From: Prevotella sp.
GTDB lineage: Bacteria > Bacteroidota > Bacteroidia > Bacteroidales > Bacteroidaceae
Assembly (NCBI GenBank): GCA_017627765.1
Contig: JAGAGD010000067.1
Location: forward strand, 1-42,265
DNA length: 42,265 nt
Direction of reading: 5' to 3'
Shown here: positions 36,168-42,265 of the stretch, piece after piece
How the letters are laid out: each line of letters opens with the position of its first letter
Position numbering within the stretch: position 1 is the stretch's first letter
Position numbers and translations under genes: made by a program
Notes under the pieces: generated by a model
What the model was told of the DNA's origin: nothing
What the model saw: only the letters and a program-made list of their open reading frames with translations
Database searches by the model: none

Positions 36168-37360
36168 AGCTGTCGGTTATCATAGTAAATTATAATGTGA
36201 AACATTATCTGCGTCAATGTCTTGATAGTGTACTTAGAGCAATTAGTGGTATTGATGCAGAAGTATTTGTCGTTGATAATCATTCTCGTGATGGAAGTGT
36301 TGGCTATTTGGAACGGAGGTATACAAACGTAATGTTCATTGAGTGTAATCACAATCTCGGATTTGCAAGAGCCAACAATATTGCCATTCGTCAGAGTACT
36401 GGCGATTATGTTCTTCTATTGAATCCAGATACAATAATAGGTGAATCAACACTTGTTAATGTAATAAAGTTCATGGATGAACATCCTGATGCAGGTGGGG
36501 CTGGTGTAAGAATGCTGAAATGCAATGGTGAAAATGCACTTGAATCTCGCAGAGGGCTTCCTACACCTATGACCGCATTTTATAAAATGTGTGGTCTCTG
36601 TAAATATTTTCCTAAATCAAAACGTTTTGGACAATATTACATGGGGTATCTTCCATGGGATGTTCCTGTAGAAATAGATGTTATTAGTGGCGCTTTCTGC
36701 ATGTTACGTCGAGAGGCTCTTGAGAAAGTTGGTCTAATAGATGAAGACTTCTTTATGTATGGTGAAGATATTGATTTGTCATACAGACTTCTGAAAGGTG
36801 GTTATAAAAATTGGTATTTACCAGAAATTATACTTCACTATAAAGGAGAGAGTACCCAAAAGTCATCTTTTAGATATGTGCATGTATTCTACGAAGCTAT
36901 GCTCATTTTTTTTAAGAAGCATTATGGAAATGCAAGCCTCATTATAGCTTTTCCAATTAAATTGGCAATATATCTCAAAGCAACCGTTGCTCTGATAAAG
37001 ATGCAAACTGCTAATATTAGGAAGGTATTGGGATTTTTTACTCCTAAGCGAAAGAAAGAACCAGATTATCTTTTTATCGGTTCATCCTCTACGATAGGAA
37101 TATGTCGTACGCTTACTCGCAAAAAAGGACTTTCTGCTGAATTTGTTGTTGGCAATGAAAAAACATTGCCAGAAGGGCACCTTCATTATAAAGAATTAAT
37201 TGATCCTGAAAAACTTACTTTTATTGTGTACGATACAGATGCATATAGCTATCAGCATATATTGAAGCTATTTGCTAGTGAACCTGTTCAAAATGTTAGA
37301 ATTGGTACATTTAATACTAAGAGCCATACTCTAATTACAGAAGAAGATGTTATAAAGTAA
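36164..37360 (+). CDS. Glycosyltransferase family 2 with a Bacteroidetes-type C-terminal extension
   Basis: GT-A-fold transferase resembling rhamnosyltransferases of envelope polysaccharides. Visible are SVIIVNYNVKHYLRQ, EVFVVDNHSRDGS, the DxD-like LLLNPDTIIG and YGEDIDLSYRLLKGGYK. Residues about 1-290 are the catalytic part, followed by a membrane-near helix (IIAFPIKLAIYLKATVALI). The last ~95 residues, starting at KRKKEPDYLFIGSS, form an extra domain with a Rossmann-like alternation whose role I do not know. At 398 residues it is longer than the simple GT2 enzymes. It is in an operon with recR and the GNAT gene. Confidence 0.88.
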   Translation: MKLSVIIVNYNVKHYLRQCLDSVLRAISGIDAEVFVVDNHSRDGSVGYLERRYTNVMFIECNHNLGFARANNIAIRQSTGDYVLLLNPDTIIGESTLVNVIKFMDEHPDAGGAGVRMLKCNGENALESRRGLPTPMTAFYKMCGLCKYFPKSKRFGQYYMGYLPWDVPVEIDVISGAFCMLRREALEKVGLIDEDFFMYGEDIDLSYRLLKGGYKNWYLPEIILHYKGESTQKSSFRYVHVFYEAMLIFFKKHYGNASLIIAFPIKLAIYLKATVALIKMQTANIRKVLGFFTPKRKKEPDYLFIGSSSTIGICRTLTRKKGLSAEFVVGNEKTLPEGHLHYKELIDPEKLTFIVYDTDAYSYQHILKLFASEPVQNVRIGTFNTKSHTLITEEDVIK

Positions 37361-37374
37361 TTTATTTGTTACTA

Positions 37375-37887
37375 ATGAATAATGATAAGGTAAATTTACG
37401 AGCCATTGAGCCAGAAGATCTTGACTGGCTTTACAAAATTGAAAATGACGAGCAGTTGTGGAATATAGGACTTACAAATGTTCCATATTCGCGTAATATT
37501 CTTCTTGATTATATTACTCAGAGCAGAGCAGATATTTATGCTGACAAGCAGTTGCGTTTGGTAATCGAAGACATTAATGACAAAACTCCCGTTGGGATAA
37601 TAGACCTTGTCAATTTTTCGCCTCGTCACCTCAGAGCAGAAGTTGGGATTGTTATAGAGAAAAAGTTTAGAAATAAAGGGTTTGCAACATCGGCATTACT
37701 AAAAATATTTGATTATTGTAGAAATGTAATACATCTCAAGCAGCTTTATGTTGTAATAGGCATAAATAATTTAGTTTCTATTAAACTGTTTGAAAACGTA
37801 GGATTTGTTGATGCTGGATTACTCAAATCATGGCTCTCAGATGGCGAAAAATGGGAGAATGCACGTGTTTATCAATTTTTTTTGTAA
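37375..37887 (+). CDS. GNAT-family N-acetyltransferase (RimJ/RimL/SpeG-like)
   Basis: Acetyl-CoA-dependent acetyltransferase of the RimJ/RimL or spermidine acetyltransferase type. The start is LRAIEPEDLDWLYKIEND, the central part has GIIDLVNFSPRHLRAEVGI, and the acetyl-CoA loop is KKFRNKGFATSAL, followed by a typical SIKLFENVGF helix. I chose the ATG at 37375 (170 residues); an upstream TTG in frame (37366) is less likely. Acceptor unknown. It is the last gene of the recR-GT2 group; the tRNA promoter begins just downstream. Confidence 0.88.
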   Translation: MNNDKVNLRAIEPEDLDWLYKIENDEQLWNIGLTNVPYSRNILLDYITQSRADIYADKQLRLVIEDINDKTPVGIIDLVNFSPRHLRAEVGIVIEKKFRNKGFATSALLKIFDYCRNVIHLKQLYVVIGINNLVSIKLFENVGFVDAGLLKSWLSDGEKWENARVYQFFL

Positions 37888-37903
37888 AAAAATACACAGA
37901 AGT

Positions 37904-37934
37904 TTTGGCGGTATAAAAAAAATAATTACCTTTG
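37904..37934 (+). promoter_or_regulatory. Promoter of tRNA-Asp
   Basis: TTTG (37904-37907), 19 bases, TACCTTTG (37927-37934): consensus Bacteroidetes promoter. The start is predicted near 37941, about 21 bases upstream of the mature tRNA. Confidence 0.8.
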
Positions 37935-37961
37935 CAACCGCAAAAGAAAAATAACGAGTTT

Positions 37962-38035
37962 GGTGCGTTAGTTCAGTTGGTTAGAATGCCTGCCTGTCAC
38001 GCAGGAGGTCACGAGTTCGAGTCTCGTACGCACCG
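37962..38035 (+). tRNA. tRNA-Asp (anticodon GUC)
   Basis: A complete cloverleaf of 74 bases: acceptor GGTGCGT with ACGCACC and discriminator G, anticodon stem CCTGC/GCAGG with loop CTGTCAC (anticodon GTC at 37996-37998), T-arm ACGAG-TTCGAGT-CTCGT. The CCA end is not encoded, so RNase Z and CCA-adding enzyme are needed. It is flanked by its own promoter and terminator. Confidence 0.97.
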
Positions 38036-38040
38036 CTAAA

Positions 38041-38065
38041 GCCTTCCTGACGGAAGGCTTTTTTT
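38041..38065 (+). terminator. Terminator of tRNA-Asp
   Basis: Perfect stem GCCTTCC (38041-38047) and GGAAGGC (38052-38058), TGAC loop, followed by a run of seven T. Confidence 0.93.
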
Positions 38066-38316
38066 GTTCTTGTAAACTTCACTTTTTCTATATTTATTCT
38101 ATAATGTGATGGTAGTTCAAAATTCTAGGAAATAATTTCTAGTTATTTCTGATAATTATTTCAAAAAGTGACATTCTGGTTACAATTTGATAGTATGAAG
38201 TGATTGAACATATTTGAACAACTCATAAGTTGCGAATCAATGGTTTATTTAATTGTTATTATCATATTTTGGCGATAATTAAACGGCGTTGCTGCTTATA
38301 ATATAAATGAAAGTTG

Positions 38317-38324
38317 TATTTTTG
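38317..38324 (+). promoter_or_regulatory. Promoter -7 element of the BatD-BatE gene
   Basis: TATTTTTG matches TAnnTTTG; a leader of about 95 bases would precede the chosen ATG at 38425. Confidence 0.45.
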
Positions 38325-38424
38325 CATCGACTTTATTGGTAAGTTGATAAATGAGCGTGTGCTTCGATAAATGACATGTAAATGTCTCAACTTGCCCGCA
38401 GTAAATATTCTTATAAAAGATAAT

Positions 38425-40965
38425 ATGAACAGACTGTTACATTATATTTTTTTTGTTGTGGCGATTTTTTCGTTTTCAACAATACAAGGACAGCGTCTTT
38501 CAGTCACAGCGCCTCAACATGCTTCCGCAGGAGAGGCATTCAGACTGGAATATACAGTAAATACTTCTACTAGTAGCGATGAACTGAGACTTGGTCGGCT
38601 GCCAGATGGAATGGAGATAGTTTTTGGTCCAAGCATTTCTCGTCAGGAAAGTTTCACTATGGTCAATGGACATACAAGCAGTTCTTCTACCACGACTTAT
38701 ACTTACATGGTTGAGTGTAATAGATCTGGCGTCTTTGTACTACCTTCGGCATCTATAGTTATTGGTGGCAAGCGAATTAGTTCACAACAGGTAAAGATTA
38801 ATGTTGGAGCAGGAAAACGGACACGCCACAGCAGTTATAATAGAGATGAAGGGACACGAAGTGTAAACGACAAAGACTTGTTTGTCAGAGTTACAGCAAG
38901 CAAAAAAAGAGTATATGAACAAGAACCTGTATTGTTGACTTATAAAGTATACACACTTGTCGACTTGACTCAGTTGGAAGGAAAAATGCCTGAATTAAAT
39001 GGATTCCATACACAGGAAATAGCATTGCCTCAACAAAAGACTTATGGAACCGAAAGAGTTGGAGATAGAAACTATAAGACAGTAACGTGGAGTCAGTATC
39101 TTATGTTTCCACAGACTTCAGGAAAACTTAATATTCCTTCTCTGACATTTCATGGAATTGTGATGAAAGAAAAGGAGAATATAGATCCTTATGAAGCTTT
39201 TCTTAGTGGTGGCAGAAGTTTTGTTGAAACAAAGCGCGATATACGGGCTTCAGGTTTGACGCTTACAGTTGATCCTCTTCCTGCAAAACCAGATAATTTC
39301 TCTGGCGGAGTTGGTCGGTTTAATATTTCTGCTTCAACTGATAAAGTTAAAGCTAAAACAGGTGATGCAATTAGGCTACGAGTTGTTATAAGTGGCGAAG
39401 GTAACTTAAAATTAATAGGAGAGCCAAATTTGGATTTCCCTGATGGAGTTGAACATTACGATGCTAAAGTTACAGATAAAACAAAGGTAACACCTCGAGG
39501 CATGTCAGGTCAGATGTTATTTGACTATATTATAGTTCCACAGAAAGAAGGAAAACTGACAATACCAGCTGCACGATTTATTTATTTCGACATTTCCACA
39601 CATAAGTATAAGACAATAACCACGTCTCCTATTTCCATTGAAATTGAAAAGGGAAACAATGTTGGTAATGCCTTTGGAAAAGGCAATCTATCCAATGATA
39701 TTGCTGACATAAAAACTGGTAATTCAGAATTATTGAAAAGAGGTGATGGATTCTTCCTCTCGCCATTATTTTGGATTTCTTTGTTGTTGCCTATAATTAT
39801 TTTCGCATTTGGCGTTGTTGTGTTAAAAAGGTATATTAATGAAAGAGCAGATATTGCAAACTTAAGAATGAGCAATGCTGATAAGTCAGCAAGGAAACGC
39901 ATGGCTACGGCAAAGTCTCTTATGGACAAAGGCATAATGAGTGGATTCTATGATGAAGTTCTACATGCACTTTGGGGATATGCTGCCGACAAGCTGTCTA
40001 TAGAAAAGGTTAATCTTTCAGCAGATGATGTTAATAAGAAAATGCTTGAATATGGAATACCTGAAGAGAAGATTCAAGATTTTATACGAATGATTGATCA
40101 ATGCGAGATGGCACGTTATGCTCCTGATGGTGATAATGCAAGTCTTAAGGTTGTATATGATAATGCTATTGCTGCTATTGCAGGCATAGAAGATTCGATG
40201 AGTGGAAAGGGAAAGAAGCACTCAAAGCATTTGTTTATGTTAATATTACTGATGGTAATTCCTGTAATGATGTCTGCACAGACAAAGGAACTGGCAGATA
40301 AAGATTATAGAGAAGGCAACTATAAAGAAGCTGTTAGTAAATATGAGCAACTATTACAGAAAGGCAATAGTTTTGAAATATATTATAATCTCGGTAATGC
40401 TTACTATAGACTTGATAGTTTAGGAAAATCAATTCTTAATTATGAAAGGGCTTTGCTTCTGAATCCAAGCGACCAAGATGTAATATCCAATTTAGAATTT
40501 GTAAGGGCTAAGACTACTGATAGAATTGTTCCAAAATCAAGGATGTTTTTTGTTACATGGTTCGAACAATTAATATCATCCTTTTCTGCAGATGGATGGT
40601 CGTATGTCACAATAGTATTCCTACTCATTTCCCTAATGTTTTTAGGAGTTTATCTTTTTTCAAGAGTATATAACAAGCGTAAGTTGTGTTTTAGTGCATC
40701 TTTGTTGTTTTTTATTTTTATGCTTACGTCATTATACTTTGCTTCATTACAATATAAAAAACTTGTAAATAGCGATGCTGCCATTGTCATGAAAAATAAT
40801 ACGGCAGTTAAAAAAAGACCATCATTAGATAGTGAGAGCAATATTGTGTTGCACGAGGGTACGAAAGTAAAGCTTAAAGATACAAATATTGACGGATGGG
40901 CTGAGATAGAAATAGCTGATGGAAGAAAAGGATGGCTCAGAGAAACTAATATAGAGGTTATATGA
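38425..40965 (+). CDS. BatD-BatE fusion protein
   Basis: Protein of the Bacteroides aerotolerance (Bat) type, 846 residues from the ATG at 38425, which gives a proper signal peptide ending TIQGQ; an upstream in-frame ATG at 38371 adds 18 atypical residues. Residues about 20-440 are BatD-like (VTAPQHASAGEAFRLEY, RLGRLPDGMEIVFGPS, VFVLPSASIVIGG) in the periplasm, then a membrane segment (about 442-470) and a cytoplasmic part. At residue 592 begins a second signal-peptide-like stretch (KHLFMLILLMVIPVMMSAQ), then BatE: TPRs (about 620-690), two membrane segments and a C-terminal SH3-like domain (about 795-846). BatA, B and C are not nearby. The function of Bat proteins is poorly defined. The PAP2 gene overlaps its stop. 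Confidence 0.85.
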   Translation: MNRLLHYIFFVVAIFSFSTIQGQRLSVTAPQHASAGEAFRLEYTVNTSTSSDELRLGRLPDGMEIVFGPSISRQESFTMVNGHTSSSSTTTYTYMVECNRSGVFVLPSASIVIGGKRISSQQVKINVGAGKRTRHSSYNRDEGTRSVNDKDLFVRVTASKKRVYEQEPVLLTYKVYTLVDLTQLEGKMPELNGFHTQEIALPQQKTYGTERVGDRNYKTVTWSQYLMFPQTSGKLNIPSLTFHGIVMKEKENIDPYEAFLSGGRSFVETKRDIRASGLTLTVDPLPAKPDNFSGGVGRFNISASTDKVKAKTGDAIRLRVVISGEGNLKLIGEPNLDFPDGVEHYDAKVTDKTKVTPRGMSGQMLFDYIIVPQKEGKLTIPAARFIYFDISTHKYKTITTSPISIEIEKGNNVGNAFGKGNLSNDIADIKTGNSELLKRGDGFFLSPLFWISLLLPIIIFAFGVVVLKRYINERADIANLRMSNADKSARKRMATAKSLMDKGIMSGFYDEVLHALWGYAADKLSIEKVNLSADDVNKKMLEYGIPEEKIQDFIRMIDQCEMARYAPDGDNASLKVVYDNAIAAIAGIEDSMSGKGKKHSKHLFMLILLMVIPVMMSAQTKELADKDYREGNYKEAVSKYEQLLQKGNSFEIYYNLGNAYYRLDSLGKSILNYERALLLNPSDQDVISNLEFVRAKTTDRIVPKSRMFFVTWFEQLISSFSADGWSYVTIVFLLISLMFLGVYLFSRVYNKRKLCFSASLLFFIFMLTSLYFASLQYKKLVNSDAAIVMKNNTAVKKRPSLDSESNIVLHEGTKVKLKDTNIDGWAEIEIADGRKGWLRETNIEVI

Positions 40966-41660
40966 GCATAGATTTTTTTATAGAATTAGATAGGCAGTTG
41001 CTATTGTTCTTAAATGGCAGTAACTCTCTTTTTGTTGATGGGATAATGTTGACTTATACTTCTACGTTGACGTGGATTCCGTTGTTTGCTGGTTTAATAT
41101 ATCTCATTATTAAAAATAATGAGACTATGTTGCAAATCTTCCTTATAATATTTGCTACATTGCTTTGCTTTGGAGTGTCCGATTTGATTACAGATGGAAT
41201 TGTCAAACCACTTGTTGCCCGTCCTCGTCCTTGTTCAGATCCATTCTTAAAATATGTAGTTGATGTTGTTGATAATTATCGCATGACCGACTATAGTTTT
41301 TTCTCGGCACATGCTTCTAATACTATGAGTATAGCTTTGTTCTTATCATTGCTTGTTAAGGATAAGTTATTTTCCGTTGCTATGATTGGATGGTCTTTGC
41401 TCAACTGCTATACACGCCTATACCTTGCCATGCATTACCCATCTGATATTTTTGTTGGTTTACTCTGTGGAGTTGGGGTAGGCATGTTAATGTATTATTT
41501 GTTCAGCCTTGTTATGAGAAAGATTTATGCAAGACCAAGATTTATTTCCACGCATTATACAAAATCAGGATATTCAACATCTGACATTGATGTTGTGCTT
41601 TTGCTTATAGTAGTATCTCTTTTATATGGAGTCATAAGAGCAACGTTGATGTTGGTTTAA
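40962..41660 (+). CDS. PAP2-family membrane phosphatase
   Basis: Integral membrane acid phosphatase-like enzyme that removes phosphate from lipid phosphates or pyrophosphates, such as undecaprenyl pyrophosphate, lipid A or phosphatidylglycerol phosphate. The three catalytic motifs are KPLVARPRP, FFSAHASNTM (the usual PSGH is SAHA) and YTRLYLAMHYPSDI. About five or six membrane segments are visible. The 232-residue length is typical. It begins four bases before the end of the BatD-BatE gene (ATGA overlap). The substrate cannot be read from sequence. Confidence 0.9.
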   Translation: MSIDFFIELDRQLLLFLNGSNSLFVDGIMLTYTSTLTWIPLFAGLIYLIIKNNETMLQIFLIIFATLLCFGVSDLITDGIVKPLVARPRPCSDPFLKYVVDVVDNYRMTDYSFFSAHASNTMSIALFLSLLVKDKLFSVAMIGWSLLNCYTRLYLAMHYPSDIFVGLLCGVGVGMLMYYLFSLVMRKIYARPRFISTHYTKSGYSTSDIDVVLLLIVVSLLYGVIRATLMLV

Positions 41661-41672
41661 AAAATAAATGAT

Positions 41673-42265
41673 ATGGTGTCAGATACGAAGCACATAAAAA
41701 TAAAAGATTATAACTATCCATTACCCGATGAACGTATTGCTAAGTTTCCTCTGAAACAACGCGATCAGTCTAAGTTGTTAGTATATAAGAATGGCAGTAT
41801 AATTGATGACCATTTTTATAACTTAGCTAACTATCTTTCTAAAGAATATCTCATGGTATTTAATAATACTAAGGTAATAAGAGCACGCCTCCATTTCAAG
41901 AAACCAACAGGTGCATTGATTGAGATTTTCTTGCTCGAACCTTATATGCCTAATGATTACGAACAGATATTTCAGACCTCAGGTGAGTGTAGTTGGGTGT
42001 GTCTTATTGGTAATCAGAAGAAGTGGAAAGAAGGTGTGCTTAGTCAAGAGTTTACAGTTTCTGGTAAGTCATCTACTATTTCTGCAGAGCGTATTGAGAA
42101 AGATGGTTTACAGATAGTTAAGTTTAGTTGGGATAATAGCGATATTTTCTTTACTGAGATTATTGAGGGAATAGGCGAGTTGCCAATCCCTCCATATCTT
42201 AATAGAAAGACAGAAGAGAGCGATAATACAACATATCAGACAGTTTATTCTAAGATTAAAGGTAG
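41673..42265 (+). CDS. QueA-like S-adenosylmethionine:tRNA ribosyltransferase-isomerase (partial)
   Basis: The reading frame is open to the window end (197 codons), so only the N-terminal part is visible. It matches the QueA family: KIKDYNYPLPDERIAKFPLK, RDQSKLLVYKNG, a conserved VFNNTKVIRARL, and GIGELPIPPYLNRKTEESD followed by YQTVYSK. QueA transfers and isomerises the ribosyl part of SAM to make epoxyqueuosine in tRNA. The middle (EIFLLEPYMPNDYE, CSWVCLIGNQKKWKEG) diverges from standard QueA, resembling the second, longer Bacteroidetes paralogue. It lies 13 bases after the PAP2 gene. Confidence 0.82.
   Translation, partial: MVSDTKHIKIKDYNYPLPDERIAKFPLKQRDQSKLLVYKNGSIIDDHFYNLANYLSKEYLMVFNNTKVIRARLHFKKPTGALIEIFLLEPYMPNDYEQIFQTSGECSWVCLIGNQKKWKEGVLSQEFTVSGKSSTISAERIEKDGLQIVKFSWDNSDIFFTEIIEGIGELPIPPYLNRKTEESDNTTYQTVYSKIKG

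Larger units (their letters stand above)
38036..38424. other. Intergenic region between tRNA-Asp and the BatD-BatE gene
   Basis: It contains the tRNA terminator (38041-38065), an AT-rich inverted repeat around 38128-38161 (GAAATAATT...AATTATTTC with an internal TTATTTC that can pair alternatively), and the promoter at 38317-38324. I see no small gene in it. Confidence 0.6.

Noticed and set aside
1-42265. CRISPR arrays, insertion sequences, integrases, phage genes, rRNA
   Set aside because: No regularly spaced repeats, transposase or integrase-like proteins, terminal inverted repeats or rRNA-like sequence were seen on either strand.

Overview
The window looks like a chromosomal segment of an AT-rich member of the Bacteroidales, most like Prevotella and relatives. 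The reasons are: many promoters match the Bacteroidetes form (a TTTG-like -33 element about 19-21 bases before TAnnTTTG); the primary sigma factor is the short Bacteroidetes type; several secreted proteins end in type IX secretion (T9SS) sorting-like tails; and family content (DUF4301, GHL10, BatD/BatE, GldB-like, a divergent QueA paralogue) is typical of the phylum. I see no insertion sequence, integrase, phage gene, CRISPR array or rRNA. Most of it is housekeeping DNA with short operons.

Layout. 254-7507 (minus): AddB- and AddA-type helicase-nucleases, then rpoD. 7698-8609 (plus): YhcC-like radical SAM protein. 8651-11955 (minus): GldB-like lipoprotein, a GT2 glycosyltransferase and mtaB. 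12283-12474 (plus): a tiny acidic lipoprotein with its own terminator. 12632-14836 (minus): RelA-type (p)ppGpp synthetase. 14980-20498 (plus): DUF4301 protein, Fur-family regulator, purA, hisS and a reverse-type rubrerythrin. 20732-23422 (plus): large secreted protein with duplicated chitobiase-C-terminal-like modules. 23423-24231: a gene-poor gap with one doubtful small ORF and strong hairpins. 24232-26862 (minus): valS. 27031-29361 (plus): mazG, a lipoprotein and RNase Z. 29439-31309 (plus): a very small T9SS-tail protein overlapping a lipoprotein L,D-transpeptidase. 31293-32972 (minus): GHL10 hydrolase-like protein, overlapping its convergent neighbour. 33087-37887 (plus): cstA, an outer-membrane barrel protein, recR, a membrane protein, a GT2 glycosyltransferase and a GNAT acetyltransferase. 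37962-38035: tRNA-Asp(GUC). 38425-42265 (plus): BatD-BatE fusion, PAP2 phosphatase and the start of a QueA-like protein cut by the window edge.

By theme: DNA repair (AddAB, RecR), transcription and stringent control (RpoD, RelA, Fur), tRNA biology (HisRS, ValRS, MtaB, RNase Z, QueA-like, tRNA-Asp), nucleotide metabolism (PurA, MazG) and envelope functions (L,D-transpeptidase, two GT2 enzymes, PAP2, CstA, OMP, lipoproteins).

The points most worth a second look are the 29.4-29.9 kb locus (a protein that is little more than a T9SS tail, overlapping a TTG-started L,D-transpeptidase, with a perfect 21-bp inverted repeat in the latter's signal peptide); nucleotidyltransferase-like signatures in the DUF4301 protein; a palindrome on the fur promoter with a related element upstream of rubrerythrin; and the BatD-BatE fusion that keeps an internal signal-peptide-like segment. 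I found no clear novel multi-gene system.
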